Below are positions 16,893-25,937 of a stretch of DNA of 64,000 bases, piece by piece (the stretch's first letter is position 1; each line of letters opens with the position of its first letter). Source of the DNA: Bacteroidales bacterium UBA3653 (GTDB lineage: Bacteria; Bacteroidota; Bacteroidia; Bacteroidales; Paludibacteraceae); contig DFKE01000007.1 of the NCBI GenBank assembly GCA_002373505.1, positions 1-64,000 on the forward strand. Reading direction: 5' to 3'. The position numbers and the translations under genes are program-made. The notes beneath the pieces are model-generated. The model had not been told where the DNA came from. It worked only from the letters and a program-made list of their open reading frames with translations, and made no database searches.

Positions 16893-19800
16893 TTATTTCA
16901 CCCTTGCTCCTTGGGCGTTAAATACCTTGCCATCCGGGAAGACGATATACAGCACTCCGTCACGGAGCACCTTCGTACATCGTACATCCGTCCTTCGTAC
17001 ATCTTCTATTCCTTCTTTCGGATCTTTCACCTCGAAGTCCGGACCATAGACCCAGTCGGTAATCAGTTCCCGCATCTCGTTCGCACCGCATACCCTCCAT
17101 GTATAGGTGCCGTATCGCTCAAGCGAGATGGCGAAAGAGGTGTTGTTATTGAGCGTCGTACCGTCTATCAAGGCTTCGCCGTTGCAGAAGACGCTGATAC
17201 CGAAGTACGCCGGCAGGTCGGTTACGGACCATGAGAGCGTAGCCATACCGCCCTCCACGGAAGCCTGCAAGCCGTACGGCAGGTAGTTTTTGGGTTGCCC
17301 ATCTATCGGCGTAGCGCAATCGATGACCGAGACGGCATATAGCCCTGCCGGTTCGCCGAGACGGTAACAGGTAGAGGCGGTCACATGGGTTATATCCACG
17401 GTCTGCATACCGGCTCCGTTCGTCCAAATGATATTGACGTCTTGGATAGAGGGGTCGAAGGTATAGCTCCACCATCCCTGTGCATCCTTGCTGACCGCCG
17501 CACCGGGCCATGCGCCGCAAGGCTGCGTCTCGCCGCTGCCGGTCCACGCATAGAGATACACCGTCTCCCATTCGCCCGGATAGAGCCGCACGGTGATGGG
17601 TTCCTTCGGTTGCGGTTTCTCCGTGGCGGTGAATTGCGCGGTGTAATCGGCATTAGCGGTAGCAGCTACAACAGCCGGACTCCAACCGCTGAACGAATAC
17701 GTATAGTTTTCATCCTCCGGACGTACAGGCGTAGCGCTGGTATAGGTCGGCATCTCGCCTTCTTTCACTTGGCTGTTCTGCAACTCTGCGCCGTCCCAGT
17801 TAAGGAAACGGATGGTGTAATAGACATCCTGCGGTATGATCTCATATTGCGCTATTACGATGAGGTTCGCCGTAATATTCGTGATTGGCTTGGACCAGCC
17901 AGTGAAGATATATCCCTCACGTGTCGGATCAGTCTCCGGTCCGTGTGCGTCATGACCTTCCTCCACTTGCTCTACCAGCAGTTCCGTGCCGTCCCAGTCC
18001 ATGAAGGTGACGGTATAATATGTCGGCTCCGGCGGAGTAACTGTTTTCTCAGTAGCGGTGAAGGTTGCCGTGTAATCCGCATTTGCGGTAGCGGCTACAA
18101 TCTCCGGCTGCCAACCGCTGAAAGAATAGGTGTATTGCTCATCCTCGGGGCGTACGGGTATTGTACCATTATAAACCGGCATATTGCCTTCGAGAACTTG
18201 GCTGTTCTGCAGCTCCGCACCGTCGTAGTTCAGGAAGCGGATGGTGTAATATACAGGATCAACAGGTTTGACAGTTACTTCAAACGTAACGTAATCCTCC
18301 AATCCGTTGTTTGTGCGGGCTGTAATGTTCACAAATCCTGCGCCCATTGCCTTCACAAGACCTGATGAACTAACGCGCGCAATATTATTATCCTCGGAAC
18401 TCCATCTTACGGTTTTGTTGCCTGCATTCTCGGGTAGAACCGTTGCACTCAGTTGGTAGGTGTCACCCACATACAGCGGTATTATCTCGCCTGTGTTCTC
18501 GTTAATCGTGATACTGGTGGGTTCGATTGCCTTCACCCGGATATTTGTGCCGTTGCTTACACCATTTGAGGTCGTGACGGTTATTGTGGCTGTACCGGTG
18601 CTCACGGCGGTTACCAAACCGTTCTGATCCACCGTTGCAACAGAGGTGTTATTGGACGACCATGTAACCGTCTTGTCGGTGGTGTTCTCCGGTTGGATAG
18701 TAGCGGTCAGTTGCTTCGTCTCGCCTTCGTATAGTTCAAATGTATCCCAGTACCCGCCTTCGTTGATGGTAATCCCCGTTGCTTCTATTGTCGAGACGGT
18801 GATAGTTGCAGTTGTAGCAGAGACATTGGTGCCGACCGCCGTTACTGTAATGGTTGCCGTTCCTATACCTACTGCTGTTACGAGACCATTCTGGTCCACC
18901 GTCAATACAGAAGGATTGGACGATGACCATTGGTAGGTAGGCAGATAACTGAGCCTATCCTCATAGCCATTATATACCTCTAATTGTTGGGTCTCACCAA
19001 TACCCATTGCTGTTTTCGCTCTCTGCCATGAAGTGTGTGGGGCTTGGTAAATATCTATGTAATATTGCGGACTCACTAAATCAACCCTTGCGGTCGTTAC
19101 ATTGAGAGATGTACTTTGTCCGTTCGGTAGAGTTGCAGTTATAGTCGCATTTCCTGAGCCCTTGGCATAGGCGATAATACGCGAACAGGGTTTCATACCG
19201 TCATAGTAGAAGTTGAATACCGTGTCGGGCATTTCGGTTATGGACAATACATCCTCATTATCAACACTCCATGTTAGTCCTTCGCGTGCTGCATCTATAT
19301 TCGTATATGCGAGCACCATGTATTCGAAGTTCTCGGTGTCTATATACTCGCTATTTAATAATTTCCACTCCGTTTCACCGTGACGACGGCATCTAATAGG
19401 TGTAATCCTAATAGACGGCTGAGCGATAGTGAGAATGAAAGATGCTTTATAGTCTCCTTCGTACGAAGTAGCGGTAATACGGATGTTTCCGCTACGACCG
19501 TTGGCATAGCCGTTGCCACCGAGATCCAGATGGGTTTTAATCAAGCCGTTTTGATCTATACTCTCGAAGAAATCATACTCCAGTGCACCGCTCACGCCCC
19601 ATGTGTCTGCCGACCAAGTGACACGCTTGTCTGCCGCTTCGTCCGGCAGAATGGTGGCGTTTACTTGCAGCGTCGTTCCGGCAATAATCGTGGTATCCGA
19701 AATATCCAGTGTAATACCGGTCACAATAACCGGGTCCTCGCTGTCCTCGGGTGCATTCTCATGGAATACACGGAGATACGGGTAGCCGTCATTGATGGTG

Positions 19801-22800
19801 TCATTACGTCCCCAGATATTCCCAAAATCCCAGTTCTGATAGGTCGCTTTGGCGTGCATCTCGTTGGTAGTACAGCCCTTTCCGTCGCAGTTGGTGGCTT
19901 CTACTGCCAACTCTTTATTATAATAGGTGCTATTTTGTATCGGTTTACCATAGGAAGTACAATTGGTAATACCCGATTGGGTAATACCTGCATTGTAGCA
20001 GTGACTGTAAGTGGTCGTCCATCCAGAGCCTGCAAACAAACCCGCCGGATTGCCATAATGATCATAAATATTCACACGAGTATAACAATCGGATATCGTG
20101 TCGTTACGCAATTGCCAAGAGTTATCCACATCACCTATTAACGCATTGGGAGCGAGAGCCTTTTCCCTATGACCATAGATAATACCCTCTGCATAACATT
20201 GCTCTACATGGCAGATAGTGGTCTTACCGGCTAACATACCTACATGGCTCCATCCCTGCTCCTCGCCATAGCCGCAGCGACGCCAATATTTCGTTGCATC
20301 CTTGTATTGTCCGCGTGTGTTGTAATCTTGTCCGTCAAGAACAGAAGCGGCAATGCCAACATTGCGAATGACGGCCGTATCTCCTACCTCGCCAAACAAA
20401 CCTACACTCTCTCCCTGACCATTATATCCCGGAATACCGTTGCGCTCCATGTACATACCATAGATAGTATGCCCTTGACCGTCAAACGTGCCGTGGAAAG
20501 CGTGATCGCCTTCTCCGTACACACCATAATACCAGCCTATAGGTATCCAAGGCATACCGAACGCTCCGCGTCCCCAGTATTGCCAATCCGTTGTATCGCA
20601 GAGCAGAATATCATTGTCCAGCACTACTTTCTTGCCCTTAAAGGACATCGGTGCTTGAGTCTGCGTGATATTTTCTACGGCATAGTTCCCCTCCGTATCG
20701 TAGCAAGGTACACTGTCCTCCCATGTATATAGACCGTTCTGCATAGCTGCAAAACCTCTCAACTGCGCAGCCGTTTTGATATGATAGGTCTTGGCAAACT
20801 CGTTCTGGAACGGCGTTACATCTATCTCATACCGCTTGTCTTCATGCCAGCGGGCATAAAGGGTCATGCTGGTTGCAGGACGCTCACTCTTCCAATCGAA
20901 GAACTGCGTCAGCCCGGGGTCTTTATACCATCCGGCGAAAAGGTAACCTTTGCGCAACGGACGCTGCGGAGGCAACACCTCGCTGTCGGGATAAATATAT
21001 TTCGTCGTCACATGCGTGCCGCCGTTGCTGTTAAACGTAATGGCTACCGACGGACGGAAAGAGGCGTCCGGCGATACACGCGGATAGTCGCCTTCGCGCC
21101 ATTCCCAGTAATGGAGTTGCAGTGTATCATTGCCTGCGTGCCGCTCGTTCCAACGGGCTACGGAGTAGTTGTAGATATTTACCAAATCTTTTGACTGCAT
21201 CCATCGGGTGGAATCCAAGGTACAGTTCGGATCGCCATATTCCGTTCCATCACCCAAATACTCTATCTGGGCTTTCTCTTTGTCCGCAAAGAAATTCTCA
21301 CGGTGCTGGAAAGAACTATAACCGTAACCATTACCGGTATATAAAAAATTCACCAATGTATCTTGTGCCCATACATTGAAACCGCCATAAACAGCGGTAT
21401 GGTAAATAGCTAATTGCGCATTCCCACTATTAATCATTTGGACAGATGTACCGCAGTTGAGGACATAACTGCCGCCTGCCATATTGCCAATCAGACCGCC
21501 CTGATTGCCTGCATATTGACCCTGCGTAGCTATATTACCCGAGGTCCAGCATTGTACCACTATCGGCTTATCATAAATCTCGCCTACTAAGACACCATGG
21601 TTGGCGGAACGAATATACGCATCCGTCACACCCAAGTTGCGCAACTGCGCCCCTTTGGCGATACGTCCGAACAGACCTTGTTTATCCAGCAGATTGTTGA
21701 TATACATATTCTTCACCTCATGGAAGCCTCCGTTATATACGCCGTCGAACTCGGTAAGATTAGTAGATGCATACCACGGATTGCTGCGTGGCGAGCCTAT
21801 CGGTCTCCATTGGGTGGGCATTTCTTCTTCCCATTGCTCGAACGGCACATTCAGCGCAATATCTGCCGTCTGGAGGAAATACTTGCCCTTGAAAGTCATT
21901 CCTTGGTCCACGAGCCACCGCAGATTCTCCAAGTGCGCTTTGGTAGCAATGATATACGGATTGGCTTTGGTGCCGTCACCTCCGCCAAACATCGCTGATG
22001 AATTCGTCTGATAGACTCCCGTCGGACGAGGCAGACCGTCGCGCAACTCCCATTGGCTCAAGCCCATGAAAGAAGCCAACATATTGAGGGTGTCCACAAA
22101 CGCCTGCGTCTGCATCTGCGCCAGCGGTTTGCCGATACCATTCCATGCGGCTTCTGATTTTCCGGTGATAGCAGGCAGACCGTCTTGGTTGAAATAACCT
22201 ATCTGCTGAGAGGGTTCCACCAAATGCGCATAAAAACCACCATAGCCGTGAGAGGTAGCCACAAAAGCGTGGATATTATTCTTATAGTACTCAGGGTCGT
22301 GGTGGTAGATCGTGGAGGTGGAATAGCAGTTGATAATATCGCCTCGCGCTATATCGTCATTAATATGTAGGGCATCATACCCATTGTCATAGCAGAAATG
22401 TGCGAAAGTAGGATTACCGCCTATACCTGTGGATTCGCTAAAATCACGGAGTGCTCCCGTGCAATAACACGATTCAATCCGTCCTCCCCAGTTGCGATAG
22501 GCAAAACCAGCTATGCCTGATTCCCAGATATAGTTAACACTGCTGCCATCACTGAAGAGGTCTCCAAACGCAGCACATTCGCGTATCGTACCGCCGTCAT
22601 TATACAACACAAAACCGCCTCCACTGGAGAAGTCTTTCACAGGAACCCCGTTTTTTACTGAGCCGGTTGGTCCGAATAGCGCATAGATATCCACATCCGC
22701 CGTACAACGCTCTATCAAACCTTGATTGGTCTGCACAAAACCGCCGTTTCCCCTCGGACGCATGACTCCTTGATTCGTACAATCACGAATAACACCTGTC

Positions 22801-23507
22801 GGGTAGTTATTCTCTACGAGAGGTACGTTCAGATTTCCCGAGCAGTTTTCAATCAGCCCTTTGTTAAGACATACCAATCCGGCTCCGCCATTCAGCATTC
22901 GTCCCTGCACATGGCAATTGCGGACAACGCTGTTAGAATCGGTATTGATAACAAGCAAAGCTTGCGAACCGGCTCCTCCCATGATGGCATTGGATAGCCG
23001 GATATTCAGCAGCGAACCGCCTTCTACGTTACCGAATAGCCCTTTGTTGATTACCGTTAAATCATACGAAGTGACATCTATATCCCAATCATTCGGATCG
23101 TAGTCCTCGGCAAAACCAATACCTCTTCCATAATAGAGGTTATAGATAGTGTGCCCGTCGCCGTCAAACGTACCGCGGAAATAGCCGTAGTCCCAATCTT
23201 CGCCCCACTGCATCAAGGTATGAGCAATCGGCTCCCACTGTTTCCAGTTGGCAGTGTCCGGGTCGTTGAAATTGGTGAGATAGATGTCCGCCGTCAGTTT
23301 GAAATACTTGCCGGCAAAGTCCTCTTTATCGACATTCGTCCGTTCGGCAAGTCCGGCTAACTGCTCCGGCGTGGAGATGAGATACGGATCGGCTTGGGTT
23401 CCCGAACCGCTGAAGGTTTTGTTACTCGTACCGTCCCAGTACGTTTGCGCGCATGCGCCTGCTACTATTAGGAATAGCGGCAGGAAGATTGAAAAGATAC
23501 GTTTCAT
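16893..23507 (-). CDS. giant multidomain surface protein (GLUG-type helix, Big_2, InlB-type repeats, CBM26-like)
   Basis: The 2204-residue exported protein starts MKRIFSIFLPLFLIVAGACA. Three blocks of GLUG-like/parallel-helix repeats (about 25-480, 500-790, 900-1240; G-T-x-x-DPYLIST and FDGDGHTIYNLY patterns) alternate with InlB B-type repeats (about 820-890; GYLFAGWYKD). Big_2 Ig-like domains follow (about 1250-1750; LPENTTDKTVTWSSNN patterns), then three beta-grasp repeats (YTIRFLNYDGAELQNSQV), a CBM26-like starch-binding module (about 1985-2060; YLYAWTGSGET..GAWPG), an Fn3-like domain and a short tail (VLRDGVLYIVFPDG). It is probably an adhesin or glycan-binding surface protein. It sits 24 bp downstream of a small HTH gene on the same strand. 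Confidence 0.88.
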   Translation of the reverse strand: MKRIFSIFLPLFLIVAGACAQTYWDGTSNKTFSGSGTQADPYLISTPEQLAGLAERTNVDKEDFAGKYFKLTADIYLTNFNDPDTANWKQWEPIAHTLMQWGEDWDYGYFRGTFDGDGHTIYNLYYGRGIGFAEDYDPNDWDIDVTSYDLTVINKGLFGNVEGGSLLNIRLSNAIMGGAGSQALLVINTDSNSVVRNCHVQGRMLNGGAGLVCLNKGLIENCSGNLNVPLVENNYPTGVIRDCTNQGVMRPRGNGGFVQTNQGLIERCTADVDIYALFGPTGSVKNGVPVKDFSSGGGFVLYNDGGTIRECAAFGDLFSDGSSVNYIWESGIAGFAYRNWGGRIESCYCTGALRDFSESTGIGGNPTFAHFCYDNGYDALHINDDIARGDIINCYSTSTIYHHDPEYYKNNIHAFVATSHGYGGFYAHLVEPSQQIGYFNQDGLPAITGKSEAAWNGIGKPLAQMQTQAFVDTLNMLASFMGLSQWELRDGLPRPTGVYQTNSSAMFGGGDGTKANPYIIATKAHLENLRWLVDQGMTFKGKYFLQTADIALNVPFEQWEEEMPTQWRPIGSPRSNPWYASTNLTEFDGVYNGGFHEVKNMYINNLLDKQGLFGRIAKGAQLRNLGVTDAYIRSANHGVLVGEIYDKPIVVQCWTSGNIATQGQYAGNQGGLIGNMAGGSYVLNCGTSVQMINSGNAQLAIYHTAVYGGFNVWAQDTLVNFLYTGNGYGYSSFQHRENFFADKEKAQIEYLGDGTEYGDPNCTLDSTRWMQSKDLVNIYNYSVARWNERHAGNDTLQLHYWEWREGDYPRVSPDASFRPSVAITFNSNGGTHVTTKYIYPDSEVLPPQRPLRKGYLFAGWYKDPGLTQFFDWKSERPATSMTLYARWHEDKRYEIDVTPFQNEFAKTYHIKTAAQLRGFAAMQNGLYTWEDSVPCYDTEGNYAVENITQTQAPMSFKGKKVVLDNDILLCDTTDWQYWGRGAFGMPWIPIGWYYGVYGEGDHAFHGTFDGQGHTIYGMYMERNGIPGYNGQGESVGLFGEVGDTAVIRNVGIAASVLDGQDYNTRGQYKDATKYWRRCGYGEEQGWSHVGMLAGKTTICHVEQCYAEGIIYGHREKALAPNALIGDVDNSWQLRNDTISDCYTRVNIYDHYGNPAGLFAGSGWTTTYSHCYNAGITQSGITNCTSYGKPIQNSTYYNKELAVEATNCDGKGCTTNEMHAKATYQNWDFGNIWGRNDTINDGYPYLRVFHENAPEDSEDPVIVTGITLDISDTTIIAGTTLQVNATILPDEAADKRVTWSADTWGVSGALEYDFFESIDQNGLIKTHLDLGGNGYANGRSGNIRITATSYEGDYKASFILTIAQPSIRITPIRCRRHGETEWKLLNSEYIDTENFEYMVLAYTNIDAAREGLTWSVDNEDVLSITEMPDTVFNFYYDGMKPCSRIIAYAKGSGNATITATLPNGQSTSLNVTTARVDLVSPQYYIDIYQAPHTSWQRAKTAMGIGETQQLEVYNGYEDRLSYLPTYQWSSSNPSVLTVDQNGLVTAVGIGTATITVTAVGTNVSATTATITVSTIEATGITINEGGYWDTFELYEGETKQLTATIQPENTTDKTVTWSSNNTSVATVDQNGLVTAVSTGTATITVTTSNGVSNGTNIRVKAIEPTSITINENTGEIIPLYVGDTYQLSATVLPENAGNKTVRWSSEDNNIARVSSSGLVKAMGAGFVNITARTNNGLEDYVTFEVTVKPVDPVYYTIRFLNYDGAELQNSQVLEGNMPVYNGTIPVRPEDEQYTYSFSGWQPEIVAATANADYTATFTATEKTVTPPEPTYYTVTFMDWDGTELLVEQVEEGHDAHGPETDPTREGYIFTGWSKPITNITANLIVIAQYEIIPQDVYYTIRFLNWDGAELQNSQVKEGEMPTYTSATPVRPEDENYTYSFSGWSPAVVAATANADYTAQFTATEKPQPKEPITVRLYPGEWETVYLYAWTGSGETQPCGAWPGAAVSKDAQGWWSYTFDPSIQDVNIIWTNGAGMQTVDITHVTASTCYRLGEPAGLYAVSVIDCATPIDGQPKNYLPYGLQASVEGGMATLSWSVTDLPAYFGISVFCNGEALIDGTTLNNNTSFAISLERYGTYTWRVCGANEMRELITDWVYGPDFEVKDPKEGIEDVRRTDVRCTKVLRDGVLYIVFPDGKVFNAQGARVK
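16971..17004 (-). repeat. 7-nt repeat (CGTACAT / CCTTCGT) before the C-terminal tail of the giant protein
   Basis: Translated as DVRRTDVRCTK directly before the tail VLRDGVLYIV. Confidence 0.85.
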
Positions 23508-23531
23508 AATATCGCGTGTTAAAAAATGTAT

Positions 23532-23849
23532 CTAAAAAGGCATTACAGGCTCTTGTGCAAAGAGCTTGCGGAGCCTGTAACGGGCGCTGTACACCGAACC
23601 GGTGTCAACGTGAAAAAGCAAGGCAATGTCGGGCACATCCATGTTGATAAGAAAACAGAGGATGTACCTTAAGTTAGTAGATGTGATCGCCTTGGAGGAC
23701 TGCGCACAGAGCGTGCTGATATGGCTCGTCTGCAATAAACGCAAACGGCACGACAAATCTTCCTTTTGGGCGGAAGACAGTGCAGAAGATTGTATCAGGA
23801 CAATCAGATTTTGGATCTGCGTTTCAATGTTTACATGTTGCTTGAGCAT
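23532..23849 (-). CDS. small LuxR-type HTH protein without sensor domain
   Basis: The 105-residue cytoplasmic protein has a C-terminal half (NLRYILCFLINMDVPDIALLFHVDTGSVYSARYRLRKLF) that is clearly related to the C-terminus of the regulator at 23932-25353 (AEIFHVEPASVYTVRYRIKKKF), a LuxR/GerE-like helix-turn-helix. The N-terminal ~55 residues are helical and not recognised. It looks like a stand-alone output domain derived from the larger regulator. It probably controls the giant surface-protein gene that begins 24 bp downstream on the same strand. A TACCTTTG -7 box lies at 23889-23882 on the minus strand. Confidence 0.75.
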   Translation of the reverse strand: MLKQHVNIETQIQNLIVLIQSSALSSAQKEDLSCRLRLLQTSHISTLCAQSSKAITSTNLRYILCFLINMDVPDIALLFHVDTGSVYSARYRLRKLFAQEPVMPF

Positions 23850-23881
23850 GAGGCAAAAAAAGTGACCTTCAAAATCGGCTG

Positions 23882-23889
23882 CAAAGGTA
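23882..23889 (-). promoter_or_regulatory. -7 promoter box for the small HTH gene
   Basis: Minus-strand TACCTTTG, 33 bases before the start codon. No convincing -33 element at 20-base spacing is visible. Confidence 0.5.
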
Positions 23890-23931
23890 CGACTTTTTTT
23901 GCTTTTGGCATATAGACAAATATAGACTTTT

Positions 23932-25353
23932 TTAGAAAAATGCGTTTTTTGAGGGAAATTTCTTCTTAATTCGGTACCTCACGGTATATACAGAAGCCGG
24001 TTCGACATGGAAAATCTCAGCCACCTGCTCCGGCGTCAGTCCCGCGGCGAAGCATAGCAGATAGCGTTTGTCCATGTTAGAGAGTCCTTCCGCGGGAAGG
24101 AGCGACTGGCGGAAACGATCCATATCCACCATTCCGATTGCTTCCCGGTATAGAGGTTGTTTGATCTGCGAAAGAAGATGGTTTCGGAGCACCTCCAGCG
24201 GTTCCACATTGCGCATGGTCTCGACCTCCAGCGCCTTGGCATACAGTTCCTCCTCTATCCGCCGCTTGCGGTTGGAGAGCGCGATAAGGGCAGCCAGAAC
24301 GGCTATCAGGACCAGCACGGCGGCAATAACGAGAAAGAGTATAGCGGTGCGCTGATGAGCGATCGTGAGTTCTTTCTTCTCTACCTCGTACCGTGTCTGC
24401 ACCTCGTCCAGCACGCGCTGGCGGTCGAGACTGTACCGCTCTTTGTTGTTCTCCGTCAGCAACTGCTGGTACTCCAGCGCCCTGTCATAACGGTCTTGCG
24501 CCGTATATAGCTCCACGAAGAAAGTGTATGCCTCCCCGCGTTCGGTAATGACCGTAGCGTGTGAACCATGCGCCTCCACGGAGTCCAGCAGACCCAGCAC
24601 CTCCTGCATCTGCGCCTCTGCGCGTGCGTAGTCCTTGTTATAATAGAGGAGCCATGCGCGTTCGTCGCCTATACTGACCATTGCCTCCTGCCGGCTGAGC
24701 AGAGCCGGCTCGGTCATGGCGCTTGCCTGAGCGAGGGTGAGGTATTTGTCGATACTGTCGGTCAGAGGAGGCGAATAGCGCAGGTCGTACATCAGCGCCT
24801 GGTTGTAATACAGCCAGACAGGCATGATAGCGTACCGCCGGAAGTCAGGAATGCGTTCGACGGCGGCGATACTGTTTCTTCCCGCCTCGGTGACGGCATC
24901 TACATCCGCTTCCACCGCCGCGAGATAGGCAAAACGGATGGCGTAGTAGTTATACTGCGTCAGTGCGGAGGTGTCCCTCGCCGCCAGTTGCTCCAGTTCT
25001 CCCAGCAGCTGCGCCATATGCGCCGTGTCGCCGATGGAGTGATAAGCGATACACCGTTCGTACAGACAGAGGGACGCCATGCCGTATTCGCCATGCTCAA
25101 GGAAAACCTGCTGCGCTTGGAGTGCGTATGTCTGCGCCTCCTCGGTCAGCCCCGCCTTGCCCGCCGTAAAGGCATACCTCCGCCACACGTCCGCCAAAGC
25201 AAGATCGACGCTTTCCCCTTTCGACTTTTTGCTTTCGGCTTCCAACTCCTTCATCACAGCCGTCAGACTGTCCAGTTCGCGGTGTATCTGCCCGTTCGCC
25301 GACACCGCCAGCAGCCCGAGAAACAAGGTTAATATGACTTTCTTTGTGCTCAT
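23932..25353 (-). CDS. TPR / membrane-anchored regulator with LuxR-type HTH
   Basis: The 473-residue protein starts MSTKKVILTLFLGLLAVSANG (signal peptide; start 25353). Residues about 20-300 are helical repeats of TPR type. A single membrane segment lies near 320-345 (AILFLVIAAVLVLIAVLAALIAL), then a cytoplasmic part with a helical linker and a C-terminal LuxR-like HTH (MDKRYLLCFAAGLTPEQVAEIFHVEPASVYTVRYRIKKKF). This layout, a periplasmic TPR sensor joined to a cytoplasmic DNA-binding domain, is common in Bacteroidetes. The signal sensed is unknown. A good promoter lies at 25369-25399 and an 11-nt array just upstream of it. Confidence 0.82.
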   Translation of the reverse strand: MSTKKVILTLFLGLLAVSANGQIHRELDSLTAVMKELEAESKKSKGESVDLALADVWRRYAFTAGKAGLTEEAQTYALQAQQVFLEHGEYGMASLCLYERCIAYHSIGDTAHMAQLLGELEQLAARDTSALTQYNYYAIRFAYLAAVEADVDAVTEAGRNSIAAVERIPDFRRYAIMPVWLYYNQALMYDLRYSPPLTDSIDKYLTLAQASAMTEPALLSRQEAMVSIGDERAWLLYYNKDYARAEAQMQEVLGLLDSVEAHGSHATVITERGEAYTFFVELYTAQDRYDRALEYQQLLTENNKERYSLDRQRVLDEVQTRYEVEKKELTIAHQRTAILFLVIAAVLVLIAVLAALIALSNRKRRIEEELYAKALEVETMRNVEPLEVLRNHLLSQIKQPLYREAIGMVDMDRFRQSLLPAEGLSNMDKRYLLCFAAGLTPEQVAEIFHVEPASVYTVRYRIKKKFPSKNAFF

Positions 25354-25368
25354 AACCATTTTCGGCTG

Positions 25369-25399
25369 CAAAGATAGTGCTTTTTTTTGAATTGTGCAA
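25369..25399 (-). promoter_or_regulatory. promoter of the TPR/HTH regulator
   Basis: Minus strand: TTG at 25399-25397, 20-base gap, TATCTTTG at 25376-25369. Confidence 0.78.
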
Positions 25400-25416
25400 G
25401 AAAGAGTGAACTTTTA

Positions 25417-25449
25417 CGACTCAATTACGACTCAATTACGAGTTCCCAA
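25417..25449. repeat. 11-nt phased array (CGACTCAATTA), 2-3 units
   Basis: Two exact units and a degenerate third, the reverse complement of the GAGTCGTAAAT family at 16737. Beyond it, ATAGCTAATGC and ATAGCCATTGC are spaced 22 bases apart, possibly continuing the phase to about 25535. Confidence 0.75.
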
Positions 25450-25566
25450 ACTTAAACAATGTATCTCAAGAACGGTCATTACACTGCTATTGCATAGCTA
25501 ATGCCTCCGAGATACATAGCCATTGCCCCTTATATCTCTTTTTTTTCAAAAATTCCGCTCAAAAAC

Positions 25567-25597
25567 TTGCGTATGTGAAATTTTTGTTGTAAATTTG
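25567..25597 (+). promoter_or_regulatory. promoter of the small HTH-like gene
   Basis: TTG at 25567, 20-base gap, TAAATTTG at 25590-25597; start codon at 25647. Confidence 0.78.
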
Positions 25598-25646
25598 CAG
25601 CGGATTTGACAATTAACATTACAAACACTATAAAACAAAACTGATT

Positions 25647-25886
25647 ATGCGTACAACTTTTAATCGTCTTCGGGCTGTAAAAGACAGCCTTCCACACGGA
25701 TCAATGGATGCTATTGCTGCGGAGCTGGGTCTCTCGGGAGAAGAAGTGAGAGCTTATTTCAACGGTGAGGGCACCGCGGACTACCACATGGAGCCGGGCC
25801 CGGACGGCGGTATTGTTGATTTCACCAACACACGCGTGCTGGAGGTTGCCCTGCGCAAGGCTTGGGAGGCACAGAACGCGTTATAA
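25647..25886 (+). CDS. small conserved-looking protein with HTH-like N-terminus
   Basis: The 79-residue cytoplasmic protein MRTTFNRLRAVKDSLPHGSM has the stretch MDAIAAELGLSGEEVRAYFNG (residues 20-40) that reads like a helix-turn-helix. No specific family is recognised. It has its own promoter 50 bp upstream, typical codon use for this genome and an acidic character. Downstream the stop codon merges into a heptamer array leading to an outer-membrane protein gene. Function unknown; a small DNA-binding regulator is possible. Confidence 0.75.
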   Translation: MRTTFNRLRAVKDSLPHGSMDAIAAELGLSGEEVRAYFNGEGTADYHMEPGPDGGIVDFTNTRVLEVALRKAWEAQNAL

Positions 25887-25937
25887 TTGAGAATTGAGAA
25901 TTGAGAATTGAGAATTGTGAATTGAAAATTGAGAATT
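25885..25937 (+). repeat. 7-nt repeat (GAATTGA), 7 copies, gene junction
   Basis: The heptamers start at the stop codon of the small gene and run into the first codons of the outer-membrane protein gene (MRIENCELKIEN is repeat-encoded). Confidence 0.9.

Noticed and set aside
17385..22370. Long plus-strand frames opposite the giant surface-protein gene
   Set aside because: Antisense shadows: the minus-strand frame is continuous with clear domain repeats and a signal peptide.
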